Shown here in pieces: positions 8,989 to 18,863 of a DNA stretch of 64,000 bases (its first letter is position 1; each line of letters begins with the position of its first letter). The position numbers and the translations under genes were made by a program. The stretch is from a bacterium (GTDB lineage Bacteria > Bacteroidota > Ignavibacteria > Kapaibacteriales > UBA2268). Location of the stretch: the NCBI GenBank assembly GCA_024711295.1, contig JANJTB010000021.1:62001-126000 (forward strand), given 5' to 3'. Below the pieces are notes generated by a model. The model was not told the origin of the DNA. It searched no databases and saw only the letters and a program-made list of their open reading frames with translations.

Positions 8989-10245
8989 ATGATTAAACAA
9001 ACAGTTCAAGAGAAACTCTTAAGATATGTTAAAATTGATACTCAATCAGACCCAACAAGTAATGAAACCCCAAGTACACAAAAACAATTTGATTTGGCAA
9101 ATTTGTTGGTTGATGAATTAAGAGCAATGGGCATCAAAAATGTTGAAATTGATGAAAAATGCTATGTTTATGCAACACTACCATCAAACATACCATCTGA
9201 TGATACAGCATTTGGGAAAGTACCAGCTGTAGGATTTATAGCACATGTTGATACATCTCCTGATACAACAGGAACTGATGTTAAGCCTCAAATAATTCAG
9301 AATTACCAAGGTGGAGACATTGTTCTTCCTGCTGATAATAATGTAGTTATTAAAGTATCTGAATGTCCTTCACTTAATAAATGCATAGGACATACTCTAA
9401 TTACTACCGACGGTACAACTCTTTTAGGTTCTGACGACAAATCAGGTGTAGCAGCAATCATGACTGCTGTGGAGTATCTAATTAATAATCCTCAAATAAT
9501 TCATGGAGATATCAGAATCGGATTTACTCCCGATGAAGAAATTGGTAAAGGCGCAAATTTCTTTGATGTAACAAAATTCAATTGTGAATATGCCTACACT
9601 ATTGATGGTGAAATGCCAGGTGAAATAAACAAGGAAACCTTTAGTGCTAATGCATGTATTGTTAGGGCTTATGGTCGTGACATTCATCCTGGATTTGGCA
9701 AAAATATAATGGTAAATTCACTAAGAGCTATTGCTGACGTCATTGCAATGACTCCAAGAGATATGGCGCCTGAAACTACTGAAGGTTATGAACCATATAT
9801 CCATCCACATAAACTAAGCGGAACAGTAGATTATTCTGAAGTTCAGATGCTATTCAGAGATTTTAAAACTGAAGGACTAGACGTACAAAAACAGATGATT
9901 GAAGACATAGTTGCAAAAGTACAGGAAAATCATCCTAAAGTAAGATTTGAAATAGAAGTGATTGAATATTACAGAAATATGCTGGACCTTTTGGAAGCTC
10001 AACCTCATGGCCTTGATTATTTATGGGAGGCAGCAACAAGATCAGGTGTCGAACCTTATTGGAATCCTATAAGAGGCGGAACTGATGGAAGCAGGCTTAC
10101 AGCAATGGGACTTCCTACACCAAATATTTATACTGGTGGACAAAATTTCCACAGCAAAACAGAATGGTGCTCTATTGATGCATTGACAAAATCAGTTGAG
10201 ACAATTATTAATCTTGCTCAAATTTGGGTTGAAAAAAAAAGATAA
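8989..10245 (+). CDS. pepT: Peptidase T (tripeptide aminopeptidase)
   Basis: M20-family zinc exopeptidase that removes the N-terminal residue from tripeptides in the cytoplasm. The 418-residue length is that of PepT. Metal and catalytic motifs are in place: GFIAHVDTSPD (first metal His and catalytic Asp), LLGSDDKSGVAA (bridging Asp), FTPDEEIGKGA (catalytic Glu pair), the YTIDGE segment, and the C-terminal NFHSKTEW carrying the last metal His. The lid domain with the substrate loop lies between (about 205-320). It is followed 34 bases later by an oligopeptide transporter, a direct pairing of peptide uptake and breakdown. Confidence 0.95.
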   Translation: MIKQTVQEKLLRYVKIDTQSDPTSNETPSTQKQFDLANLLVDELRAMGIKNVEIDEKCYVYATLPSNIPSDDTAFGKVPAVGFIAHVDTSPDTTGTDVKPQIIQNYQGGDIVLPADNNVVIKVSECPSLNKCIGHTLITTDGTTLLGSDDKSGVAAIMTAVEYLINNPQIIHGDIRIGFTPDEEIGKGANFFDVTKFNCEYAYTIDGEMPGEINKETFSANACIVRAYGRDIHPGFGKNIMVNSLRAIADVIAMTPRDMAPETTEGYEPYIHPHKLSGTVDYSEVQMLFRDFKTEGLDVQKQMIEDIVAKVQENHPKVRFEIEVIEYYRNMLDLLEAQPHGLDYLWEAATRSGVEPYWNPIRGGTDGSRLTAMGLPTPNIYTGGQNFHSKTEWCSIDALTKSVETIINLAQIWVEKKR

Positions 10246-10279
10246 TATAAAATTTTGATTACAATAATACGGAGTTTGA

Positions 10280-12304
10280 ATGGAACATAGCTCAATCGAT
10301 AAAAGTGGATTACCGGAAAATGCTTACCGGGAGTTAAACCCCGGCGAAGAGTACACACCGGTAATGCCTGCAAATAAAGTCTTTCCTGAGGTTACACCCT
10401 GGTCTGTGGGTATGGGTTTGATTATGGCTGTAATTTTTTCAGCTGCTGCTGCTTTTTCGGGATTAAAAATTGGACAGGTTTTCGAAGCTGCAATACCAAT
10501 ATCAATCATAGCAGTAGGTGCTTCAACATTTTTCAAAGTAAAAAATCCTTTAGGGCAGAATATAATTATTCAATCTATAGGAGCTTCATCAGGGGTTATT
10601 GTTGCAGGTGCAATATTCACTATACCCGGACTTTACATTTTGCAATATAAATACCCTGAAATACAAGTAAGCTTTTTTCAAATATTTTTCTCGTCATTAC
10701 TTGGTGGATTTCTAGGAATTTTATTTTTAATACCGTTTCGTAAGTATTTCGTAAAAGATATGCATGGAAAATTTCCTTTTCCTGAAGCCACAGCAACAAC
10801 AGAAATATTAATCACTGGTGAAAAAGGCGGATCACAAGCCGGTATTCTTATCACAAGTGGCTTAATCGGCGGATTGTTTGATTTTATGTTTGGCACACTG
10901 AAATTATGGGCAGAAGTAATTACTTCTAAAATGCTTCCAATTGGTGCTGCTTTAGCAGAAAAATCAAAAATTGTTCTGAAAATGAATGTCAGTGCATTAA
11001 TTTTCAGCTTTGGATATTTAGTTGGTCTTAAATTTTCTACAATTATTGTTGTTGGTTCATTGCTTTCCTGGCTCGTGTTTATTCCGTTATTGAATGCAAT
11101 AGGTGGTATTATTGCAGGGGCGGGTGGTACTAACTTTTTTGCAGCAATGAGCCCTGAAGAGATATTTCGCTCTTATGTTAGACCAATAGGCATCGGAGCA
11201 ATTGCAATGGCAGGAATAATTGGAATTATCAGGTCATCTGGTGTCATAGGCAAAGCTTTCAAATTAGCAGTTTCAGGAATTTTCGGAAAATCTTCGGGTG
11301 CTGCTGAAGAAGAAGTTCGTACTCAAAAAGATTTAAAAATGTCCTTTGTTATTATTCTTTCTGTTTTAACTGTTATTTTAGTTTTTATTTTCCTTCTTAC
11401 AGGTGTTGAAATAACACTCAATCAGGCATTAATTGCTTTGGCTACTTTAGTGATAATTTCATTTTTGTTCACTACAGTAGCTGCAAATGCAATTGCAATA
11501 GTTGGAACAAATCCAGTATCAGGTATGACGCTAATGACGTTAATTATCTCTTCCATAGTCCTGGTACAAGCAGGATTACAAGGTCCTCAAGGTATGGTAA
11601 GTGCACTAATTATTGGTGGTATTGTTTGTACAGCACTATCTATGGCAGGTGGATTTATTACTGACCTAAAAGTAGGTTACTGGTTAGGCTCATCACCACA
11701 AAAGCAGGAATCCTGGAAATTCCTAGGAACATTAGTTTCTGCTGCAACAGTGGGCATAGTAATTTACATTTTAAGCCAAGCTTATGGCTTTGTAAAATCC
11801 GATATGTATCCCGACCCTTTGGTTGCTCCACAGGCTAATGCAATGGCTGCAGTCATCGAGCCTTTAATGTTACCCGGTGCAGAAATTCATTGGATGCTTT
11901 TTGTTGTAGGAGCTATAATTTCATTGCTGGTATTTTGGCTTGGTATTTCACCACTTGCGTTTGCACTTGGTATGTTTATCCCATTAGACCTTAATACTCC
12001 ATTATTGATAGGTGGACTTTTATCGCATTACATAGGCAAGAGTTCGAAAGATGCAAAACTTGCTAATGCAAGAAGTCAAAGAGGTACCTTGATTGCCTCT
12101 GGATTTATTGCTGGTGCTGCTTTGTTTGGGGTATTTGGAGCTTTACTGCTATTTATTAACAATATGGGATGGGCATCAATAAATTTAAATATGAATATTT
12201 GGGAAGAAGGTGCAATTGGATCCGAAATAGTAGCTTTAATAGCATTTATAATTCTGATAGCATACTTTATCTGGGATACACTCAGAGCTAAAGTAGAAGA
12301 TTAA
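10280..12304 (+). CDS. OPT-family oligopeptide transporter
   Basis: A 674-residue polytopic inner-membrane protein of the OPT superfamily, which imports small peptides (or metal chelates in some branches) with protons. I count about 14-16 hydrophobic segments. Family-typical features are the N-terminal ELTPGE-like ELNPGEEYTPVMPA, GLKIGQVFEAAIP, KFPFPEATATTEILITGEKGG, the GTNPVSGMTLMTLIISS segment, and a LGISPLAFALGMFIPLDLNTPLLIGG segment near the end. A GGAG ribosome binding site lies 5 bases before the ATG. It follows pepT closely and a strong terminator ends the unit, so pepT and the transporter form a peptide-use operon. Prokaryotic OPT substrates are mostly untested; peptide is favoured here because of pepT. 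Confidence 0.92.
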   Translation: MEHSSIDKSGLPENAYRELNPGEEYTPVMPANKVFPEVTPWSVGMGLIMAVIFSAAAAFSGLKIGQVFEAAIPISIIAVGASTFFKVKNPLGQNIIIQSIGASSGVIVAGAIFTIPGLYILQYKYPEIQVSFFQIFFSSLLGGFLGILFLIPFRKYFVKDMHGKFPFPEATATTEILITGEKGGSQAGILITSGLIGGLFDFMFGTLKLWAEVITSKMLPIGAALAEKSKIVLKMNVSALIFSFGYLVGLKFSTIIVVGSLLSWLVFIPLLNAIGGIIAGAGGTNFFAAMSPEEIFRSYVRPIGIGAIAMAGIIGIIRSSGVIGKAFKLAVSGIFGKSSGAAEEEVRTQKDLKMSFVIILSVLTVILVFIFLLTGVEITLNQALIALATLVIISFLFTTVAANAIAIVGTNPVSGMTLMTLIISSIVLVQAGLQGPQGMVSALIIGGIVCTALSMAGGFITDLKVGYWLGSSPQKQESWKFLGTLVSAATVGIVIYILSQAYGFVKSDMYPDPLVAPQANAMAAVIEPLMLPGAEIHWMLFVVGAIISLLVFWLGISPLAFALGMFIPLDLNTPLLIGGLLSHYIGKSSKDAKLANARSQRGTLIASGFIAGAALFGVFGALLLFINNMGWASINLNMNIWEEGAIGSEIVALIAFIILIAYFIWDTLRAKVED

Positions 12305-12321
12305 TTTAATTCTATCTATTG

Positions 12322-12365
12322 AAGAAGCCCTACTTTTTTACTAAATAAGTAGGGCTTCTTTTTTG
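12322..12365 (+). terminator. Rho-independent terminator after the OPT transporter
   Basis: A perfect 14-bp stem (AAGAAGCCCTACTT at 12322-12335 with its complement at 12347-12360), an 11-base loop and a T-run straight after. It is the clearest terminator in the window and lies 18 bases past the transporter stop. It works mainly for the plus strand. Confidence 0.9.
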
Positions 12366-12432
12366 CTATTTATTGTGAGAAAATAATCATTTTTTTTTTG
12401 CAAATTTTGCTCAACTTTATGAATTACAAAAT

Positions 12433-12987
12433 TTAATCTAACTTATAGTTAAATGTCTCAATTATTTTGAATTCTTTACCTCCCTCATACTCATAAAGAG
12501 TATTCGTGAATGTATTAGAATCAATAAATTTGAAAACAATTTTAAATCGATTTTCGTTGAGAATTTTGTGAGGGTATATGCCTTCGAAAATTATTGACTT
12601 TTCGTCAAAAGAAAAAACTCCTTCTGCAGTAAGCGAGAAAGTTTCTACTCCTGTAAATTCATTGTATGTATATTTTTTTTTGATTCCGTCAAATCCTATG
12701 ATTATTTTCTTATGGACAGATTCATTTTGGAAAGATAAATTAGAATTGATTTCCAAATACCTTTCATTCAATATAATTTTATTCTCTGACTTTCCAGAAC
12801 CTCTTTCTTGCTTACCTTCGTGGGGCGTAGCAAAGAAAATCTGTCTGTAATTACCCGAAAATGATTTTAATATATCATGATACTGTGTAATTAGAATTGC
12901 ATCACCCTGCACTCTCAATTGGTGATAATCATCAGCATTAGCGACATTTAATATTAGTAATGAAATCAAAATAATATAATTTCTCAT
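12433..12987 (-). CDS. Exported protein, DUF1579-like
   Basis: A 184-residue protein with an N-terminal signal peptide (about 1-18, ending in NVANA before DDYHQL), so periplasmic. No catalytic motif is evident. The remaining sequence (LKSFSGNY, GFDGIKKKYTYNEFTG, FKIVFKFIDSNTFTNTLYEY) has the predicted beta-strand pattern of DUF1579-type proteins, a beta-barrel fold of unknown role. The assignment rests on resemblance by eye. The gene overlaps the end of the upstream permease gene by 4 bases (ATGA), so the two are translationally coupled. Function unknown. Confidence 0.72.
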   Translation of the reverse strand: MRNYIILISLLILNVANADDYHQLRVQGDAILITQYHDILKSFSGNYRQIFFATPHEGKQERGSGKSENKIILNERYLEINSNLSFQNESVHKKIIIGFDGIKKKYTYNEFTGVETFSLTAEGVFSFDEKSIIFEGIYPHKILNENRFKIVFKFIDSNTFTNTLYEYEGGKEFKIIETFNYKLD

Positions 12988-14027
12988 TTGGCTTTGTCCG
13001 GGAACCCCATCATTCTTGCAATAACACTAAACTCAGGTGAGCGCTCAAGCAATATTTTCATAATTACGAGAAGAGGGACTGACAAAATCATTCCAGGAAT
13101 TCCCCAAATATAACCCCAAAAGACCAAACCAAAAAGTACTGTAAGAGTATTGATTCTTAATCTGTTACCCATGATTATCGGCTCTATAAGATTGCCCATC
13201 AAAAACTGCATTACTATCAGTAAAAAAGAAAATATAAATATATCTTTAAATTGGTCCAATTGAATTATTGACATCAAAATTGGCAATATTGTTCCGAATA
13301 TTGAGCCAACGTTTGGAATAAAGTTAAGAATGAATGCTAAAAATCCCCAAAAAATACCGAATTTAATTTCAAAGATTAAACAGAAAAAGTAAGTCAAAAG
13401 ACCAGTTATTAAGCTTATAATAACCTTAATCCACATGTAAGAAAATATAGATTTTGTAATGTTTTGGTATTCTTTAATCAATCCTGCTTTTCTATCACCA
13501 CCGACATAGGCTAAATAATCTTCTGAATTAGCTATTCCAGCAAGTAGCATAACATAATATAAAGAAAAGAATAGAAATGAGCTAAAAAAAGAACCTAATC
13601 CTGATGCAAATCCTGATATTGCCTCAGGTACTCCTCCCTCTCCCAAATATGAGTAAAGCTGACTGACGAGTAAGGTCGAATCGAGCTTGGCTCCAAATAT
13701 ATGATTAATCCAAATTAAAGCTGCATCTACCTTGAGCAATAACCTTGACAAGAGATAACTTTGTTCGTCAACAATTTGAGACACTGTGTTGGATATAATC
13801 AATCCGATTCCGAATAGAACGGCTAATGAAAGGATAGAAAATGTTGGCAAAACCAGCCATTTAGGCAACCCTTTACGCAAAGTGAAGTTAATAAAGGGTT
13901 GTACCAATACCGTCATTAACAATGCTAAAACCAAAGGTAATAGGATCGTAGAAAGAAGACTAAGCAGGTAAAATATTAATACTGCTGCAAAAAAAAGTAA
14001 AATATTTTTTTCAGAAATTTCTGACAT
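12984..14027 (-). CDS. AI-2E family transporter (permease)
   Basis: A 347-residue inner-membrane protein with about seven or eight hydrophobic segments and the layout of the AI-2E/PerM family: paired N-terminal helices (about 8-40 and 56-85), an amphipathic middle part (about 85-150), then the conserved block around GFLAFILNFIPNVGSIFGTILP and the C-terminal GNLIEPIIMGNRLRINTLTV and WGIPGMILSVPLLVI segments. Family members export autoinducer-2 or ions in some species, and the substrate here is unknown. It begins 5 bases after alaS and overlaps the DUF1579-like gene by 4 bases, so it belongs to the alaS operon. Confidence 0.9.
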   Translation of the reverse strand: MSEISEKNILLFFAAVLIFYLLSLLSTILLPLVLALLMTVLVQPFINFTLRKGLPKWLVLPTFSILSLAVLFGIGLIISNTVSQIVDEQSYLLSRLLLKVDAALIWINHIFGAKLDSTLLVSQLYSYLGEGGVPEAISGFASGLGSFFSSFLFFSLYYVMLLAGIANSEDYLAYVGGDRKAGLIKEYQNITKSIFSYMWIKVIISLITGLLTYFFCLIFEIKFGIFWGFLAFILNFIPNVGSIFGTILPILMSIIQLDQFKDIFIFSFLLIVMQFLMGNLIEPIIMGNRLRINTLTVLFGLVFWGYIWGIPGMILSVPLLVIMKILLERSPEFSVIARMMGFPDKAK

Positions 14028-14032
14028 AAAAA

Positions 14033-16576
14033 TTAGTTATAATTTTTAACGATTTCATAAAAAGTATCTAACAATGATTTTAACTTATCAATTTCCTTGC
14101 CACCTGCAGTAGCCAAATGATTTTTTCCACCACCGCCTCCACCAATTTGTTTAGCAGCTAAACCTACCAATTTCCCCGCAGGATAATTATCTTTTATGTC
14201 GTCAGTGACGACACAGATTATTTGTGCTTTATCTTCAATTACAGTAGCTAACAAGCCAATTGATGACTTATCCAGCATATCTCTGAAATTATCTCCAAGG
14301 TTTCTTAGCTCATCTAGTGAAGATATATTGAGTTGACCACTTATTACATTAATACCGTTTATAATTTTTGGACTTTTTATCAAACTTTCTAATTCGCTTG
14401 ATAGATTGCTTACTTTTGCTTCGGTAATTGATTTTTCAAGGGATTTTATTTGTCTGTGCAAATCTTCTATATTATTTTCTTTCTCGATAAATTTTGTATT
14501 TAATTTAGTAATATAATCTAAAACTCCTTTACCGGTAACAGCTTCAATTCTTCGCACTCCTGCAGCTACTGAGCTTTCGGAAACAATTTTAAACAATGCT
14601 ATGTCAGTAGTTTTGCTTACGTGTGTACCACCACAAAGTTCAATTGAATATTTTGGGTCCATAGTAATTACCCTAACTTTGTCACCATATTTATCACCAA
14701 AAAACATCTTAATTTTTGGGTTCTTCTTTGCATCATCAAGCATTTTTTCATCAATATTTACATCAATTCCTTCAAGGATTTTTTCGTTAACCATGTTTTC
14801 AATTTGAATAATTTCGTCATGATTTACTTTTTGAAAATGATTGAAATCAAATCTCAGATAATCAGGTGCAACTAATGATCCTGCTTGCTGAACATGATTA
14901 CCTAATACAGTCCGAAGTGCTTCGTGAAGTAAATGTGTAGCAGAGTGATTTCTCATAATATTCATTCTTCTAACAGAATCAACTTTCATGATAGCTTTAG
15001 TACCTACAATCTGTTCTACATCTCTGTCACAAATGTGAAATATTGAATTGCCCTGTTTCTTCATGTCTATAACATTATAAACTTCACCTGCCAAAGTTAT
15101 AGTACCTGTATCCGAAACTTGACCACCACTCTCAGTATAAAAAGGTGTTTCAGCAGTTACAACCAAATTCGAATCAACAAATAACACTTCAGATTCATAC
15201 TCTAAATTATCATACCCAACAAAAATTGATTTGATATCAATTGCAGGTAATTCTGTTTCGTGGCTGGTTGATTTTCTTGCTGCTCTTGAACGTTCCTTCT
15301 GCTGTTGCATCAAGTTGTCAAACAAATTCTTGTCAATGCTAAGACCTTTTTCACGCGCAAGTAATTCTGTTAAGTCGTAGGGAAATCCATAAGTATCATA
15401 AAGTAAGAAAGCATCTTCACCTGATAGTACATTACTTCCGGAATCAATCATTAATGACGATTTCACTTCAAATATTTCGATACCTCTTTCTAAGGTTTGC
15501 AAGAAACTCTCTTCTTCACCTCTAATAATCCTTTCAATGGTGATAGCCTGTGATTTAAGTTCAGGAAATGTATCTCCCATTGTGTCTATCAAAACAGGTA
15601 AAAGCTTATAAATAACCGGCTCTGTAAATCCTAAGTTACGTGCAAATCGACACCCACGACGCAAAATTCTTCTGAGAACATAGCCCCTACCTTCATTACC
15701 AGGTAAGGCGCCATCTGCAATAGCAAATGATAATGTACGAATGTGATCGGCAATAACTCTCATAGATATTGAGTTTTTAGAATCCAATTTACCATCATAA
15801 TCTATACCGCTAAGTTCAACAATTTTGTTTATTAATGGCATAAATACATCGGTATCATAGTTAGAGTTTTTACCCTGAATTACAGCGCAAATTCTTTCGA
15901 ATCCCATACCTGTATCAACATGAGTATTCTTTAAAGGCTCTAATTCACCATTAGTCTTTCTATTGTACTGAATAAAAACTAAATTCCATATTTCAATGAC
16001 TTCTGGAACACCTGCATTCACCATACTTCCACCAGACAAGTCAGGTGTTCTGTCAAAATGAATTTCACTACAGGGTCCACAAGGACCGGTCTCACCCATC
16101 TCCCAAAAATTATCTTTTTCGGCAAATCTATGAATTCTGGATTCAGGAAGATAATTCTTCCAAATTTCGAATGCTTCATCATCAGTTTTGTAAACTGTAG
16201 CATGTAGTCTTTCTTCGGGCAGTTTCCAAATTTTTGTCAGTAATTCCCAAGCCCATGCAATAGCTTCATTTTTGTAGTAGTCACCAAAACTCCAATTACC
16301 TAACATCTCAAAAAAAGTATGGTGATAAGTATCAACACCTACCTCTTCCAAATCGTTGTGTTTACCACTAACCCTGATACATTTCTGAGTATCGGCAGCA
16401 CGAACGTAATCTCTATTCCCGATACCAAGGAAAACATCTTTAAATTGATTCATACCTGCGTTAGTAAAAAGCAATGTTGGGTCGCCATGTGGTATTACTG
16501 GAGCACTTGTTACTATTCTATGCTCTTTTTCTTTAAAAAAGTCTAAAAATGATTGTCTTATTTCTTGAGAAGTCAT
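14033..16576 (-). CDS. alaS: Alanine--tRNA ligase
   Basis: Class II aminoacyl-tRNA synthetase that charges tRNA-Ala. At 847 residues it is full length. Visible are motif 1 with LLFTNAGMNQFKDVFLG, the TQKCIRVSGKHNDLEEVG block, motif 2 with HHTFFEMLGNWSFGDYYK, motif 3 around NEGRGYVLRRILRR, the editing-domain zinc ligands (HSATHLLHEAL and CGGTH), a coiled-coil linker (about 690-730) and the C-Ala domain with the glycine-rich QIGGGGGGKNHLATAGG. AlaS, the AI-2E permease and the DUF1579-like gene run together with 5-base spacing and a 4-base overlap. Confidence 0.98.
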   Translation of the reverse strand: MTSQEIRQSFLDFFKEKEHRIVTSAPVIPHGDPTLLFTNAGMNQFKDVFLGIGNRDYVRAADTQKCIRVSGKHNDLEEVGVDTYHHTFFEMLGNWSFGDYYKNEAIAWAWELLTKIWKLPEERLHATVYKTDDEAFEIWKNYLPESRIHRFAEKDNFWEMGETGPCGPCSEIHFDRTPDLSGGSMVNAGVPEVIEIWNLVFIQYNRKTNGELEPLKNTHVDTGMGFERICAVIQGKNSNYDTDVFMPLINKIVELSGIDYDGKLDSKNSISMRVIADHIRTLSFAIADGALPGNEGRGYVLRRILRRGCRFARNLGFTEPVIYKLLPVLIDTMGDTFPELKSQAITIERIIRGEEESFLQTLERGIEIFEVKSSLMIDSGSNVLSGEDAFLLYDTYGFPYDLTELLAREKGLSIDKNLFDNLMQQQKERSRAARKSTSHETELPAIDIKSIFVGYDNLEYESEVLFVDSNLVVTAETPFYTESGGQVSDTGTITLAGEVYNVIDMKKQGNSIFHICDRDVEQIVGTKAIMKVDSVRRMNIMRNHSATHLLHEALRTVLGNHVQQAGSLVAPDYLRFDFNHFQKVNHDEIIQIENMVNEKILEGIDVNIDEKMLDDAKKNPKIKMFFGDKYGDKVRVITMDPKYSIELCGGTHVSKTTDIALFKIVSESSVAAGVRRIEAVTGKGVLDYITKLNTKFIEKENNIEDLHRQIKSLEKSITEAKVSNLSSELESLIKSPKIINGINVISGQLNISSLDELRNLGDNFRDMLDKSSIGLLATVIEDKAQIICVVTDDIKDNYPAGKLVGLAAKQIGGGGGGKNHLATAGGKEIDKLKSLLDTFYEIVKNYN

Positions 16577-16651
16577 CCTTTAATCCTAAGTTCAGTTTGA
16601 TTTTAAAAAATATTATAATGATGAAAAAAATGAATGTTTATTTTAAATAAA

Positions 16652-17053
16652 TTAGTCAAAATCTCTTGGCTCCCATTGCATACCTTCGCAAGGAATATGG
16701 TTTTTACTTACATGTACATCATAAATTTGGCATGTTTGAGCTCCAGAATTAAAATGTCTGCATTTACCACATAGAGTTTCTTCAGAGAGTTCCTTCATTC
16801 TGTCCTGAAATTTTTGATATTGTCTATATGCTGGAAATCCAACAAAAAACCATATGGCGAAAAATGAATACCACCAATATTCATAAAAGTCAAATCGTCG
16901 AACTAAAAATAGTGTCAGAATTATTACGATCGAACTACGCAATATTACGCCCCATACTATAGAGCCGGTGGTAACAGTCGGATTATCACTTAAATTATCC
17001 TCTTCACTTCCTTCTCTAAACATCAAATAATCAAGAATTCGTTCAAATTTCAT
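16652..17053 (-). CDS. Small membrane protein with C-terminal four-cysteine motif
   Basis: A 133-residue protein not recognised as a known family. The N-terminal 30 residues are acidic and hydrophilic. Two hydrophobic segments follow (about 31-50 and 57-75). A cytoplasmic or periplasmic tail then carries C95-x2-C98, C108 and C122 in a layout (CGKCRHFN, TCQIYD, PCEGMQW) that could bind zinc or an iron-sulfur centre, and that resembles short CxxC-x9-C-x13-C tails seen in other bacterial proteins. It lies 75 bases upstream of alaS on the same strand and may be cotranscribed. No function can be assigned. Confidence 0.75.
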   Translation of the reverse strand: MKFERILDYLMFREGSEEDNLSDNPTVTTGSIVWGVILRSSIVIILTLFLVRRFDFYEYWWYSFFAIWFFVGFPAYRQYQKFQDRMKELSEETLCGKCRHFNSGAQTCQIYDVHVSKNHIPCEGMQWEPRDFD

Positions 17054-17139
17054 ATAAAAGAATTATAAATTATAAGAGACGAATTAAACTTAATTGATTG
17101 AAATTTAGTTTAAATACTTTAAATTAGTTAAATTATAGT

Positions 17140-17147
17140 TATATTTG
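17140..17147 (+). promoter_or_regulatory. Candidate -7 promoter box for the DEAD-box helicase
   Basis: TATATTTG matches TAnnTTTG and lies 39 bases before the helicase ATG in the divergent region 17054-17186. There is no clear TTG at the -33 position. Nothing else is recognised in this gap. Confidence 0.4.
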
Positions 17148-17186
17148 AAGTTATATTTTTTACATTTTTCATAAAAGATTCTTTAA

Positions 17187-18863
17187 ATGACATTTCAGGA
17201 AACGGGCTTATCGTCCGAAATAATCAAGTCAGTGAGTGAACTTGGTTTCATTAATCCCACCCCTATTCAGGAAAAAGTAATATCTCAAATTTTGCAATAT
17301 AACAGGGATATCATTGCATTATCACAAACCGGAACCGGAAAGACAGCAGCATACGGGCTTCCTATTTTACAACACATAGACGTAAAGAACCACAAACCTC
17401 AGGCTTTGGTACTATGCCCAACCAGAGAACTTTGTATTCAAATTTCAAACGATTTGATTGATTATTCAAAGTACCTTGACAATCTAAAGATAGCTCCTGT
17501 TTATGGTGGATCAAGTATTGAAACTCAAATAAGAGCTCTAAAGCAGGGTGTGCAAATTATTGTTGCCACTCCAGGTAGGTTAGTAGATTTGATTGATAGG
17601 AAAGTAGCAAAGTTGGAAACCATCAAGTATTTAGTTTTGGATGAAGCCGACGAGATGTTGAATATGGGATTCTCGGAAAGTATAAATACTATAATGGGAA
17701 AACTTAGTGAAGAGAGAACTAATTTGCTCTTCTCAGCAACAATGCCACCGGAGATCAGCAAAATTGCAAAAAAATATATGGTTAACCCTGTTGAATTAAC
17801 CGTAGGAACAAAAAACTCAGGTGCTGATAACGTAAAACATTATTGTTATACTGTACATGCAAAAGACAAATATGAAACTTTAAAAAGACTTATTGATTAT
17901 TATCCGGAAACTTACGGTATTATCTTTTGCAGAACAAGGGCTGAAACACAGGAAATCGCAGACAGACTGATTGCTGATGGATTCAACTCAGAACCTTTAC
18001 ATGGAGATTTGTCGCAACAGCAAAGAGATATAGTAATGTCGAAGTTCAGGAGCAAAACTATTAAACTACTCGTTGCAACTGATATTGCTGCACGCGGTAT
18101 TGATGTTGATGACTTGACGCACATCTTTAATTACAACTTGCCTGACGATATTGATGCTTATACACACAGAAGCGGACGTACAGGCAGAGCAGGTAAAGCA
18201 GGTGTTTCGATTGCCATTACAAATTTAAAAGAAAAATATCGAATCAAGCAAATTGAAGGTAAAATTGGTAAGCAGTTTATTCAATCGAATGTACCTTCGG
18301 GCAAAGAAGTTTGCGAAAAGCAATTATTCCACTTAATCGAAAGAATTGAACACATTGAAATTGAACACGAAGAGATAAATCCTTATTTGCCTATAATAAA
18401 TAAGAAACTTGGCTGGCTTGACAAGGAAGATTTAATAAAAAGACTTGTATCAGTTGAATTCAACAGATTTTTGCAATTCTACAAAGACGCTGTTGACCTT
18501 AATGAAAAGGAAAGTTCATTCAAGAAAGACAAATCAAAATCGGACAAAAAATCTTCAAGTAAATTTGAAAATTCTGATTTTGTTAAGATTTTTATAAATT
18601 TGGGTAAAGCTGATGAATTTTATCCGGGCTTACTTATTGAAATGCTTAACAAAACAAATAGAAGACTAAAATTCCAAATTGGAAAAATTGAACTTTATAA
18701 GAAACATACTATTTTTGAAATAGACTCAGCTAATGCCGGTCAGATAATTAAGAGTATGTCCGGCATGATGTTCGATGACAGACAATTGGTGCTAAAAATA
18801 GACAATGCACCATCTAAGAGTAACGAAAAAGATAACGACAGGAAAAGGTCGCGTAGAAAATAA
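17187..18863 (+). CDS. DEAD-box ATP-dependent RNA helicase (CsdA/DbpA type)
   Basis: A 558-residue RNA-unwinding ATPase used in ribosome assembly and mRNA turnover, often important in the cold. All helicase motifs are visible: Q motif NPTPIQEKV, motif I SQTGTGKT, PTRELCIQI, VLDEADEML, LFSATMP, the second RecA domain with IIFCRTRAET, and HRSGRTGRAG. After about residue 380 comes a linker with a dimerisation-like helical part (about 385-440), a Lys/Ser-rich stretch (about 450-470) and a DbpA-like RNA-binding fold (about 473-545), then a basic tail (KDNDRKRSRRK). This is the standard build of CsdA/DeaD relatives. The stop abuts the stop of the convergent glycosidase gene with no spacer (TAATTA). 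Confidence 0.95.
   Translation: MTFQETGLSSEIIKSVSELGFINPTPIQEKVISQILQYNRDIIALSQTGTGKTAAYGLPILQHIDVKNHKPQALVLCPTRELCIQISNDLIDYSKYLDNLKIAPVYGGSSIETQIRALKQGVQIIVATPGRLVDLIDRKVAKLETIKYLVLDEADEMLNMGFSESINTIMGKLSEERTNLLFSATMPPEISKIAKKYMVNPVELTVGTKNSGADNVKHYCYTVHAKDKYETLKRLIDYYPETYGIIFCRTRAETQEIADRLIADGFNSEPLHGDLSQQQRDIVMSKFRSKTIKLLVATDIAARGIDVDDLTHIFNYNLPDDIDAYTHRSGRTGRAGKAGVSIAITNLKEKYRIKQIEGKIGKQFIQSNVPSGKEVCEKQLFHLIERIEHIEIEHEEINPYLPIINKKLGWLDKEDLIKRLVSVEFNRFLQFYKDAVDLNEKESSFKKDKSKSDKKSSSKFENSDFVKIFINLGKADEFYPGLLIEMLNKTNRRLKFQIGKIELYKKHTIFEIDSANAGQIIKSMSGMMFDDRQLVLKIDNAPSKSNEKDNDRKRSRRK

Noticed and set aside
12390-12399. T10 run as a regulatory or slippage site
   Set aside because: It lies between a terminator and the end of a convergent gene with nothing to regulate in its own direction.
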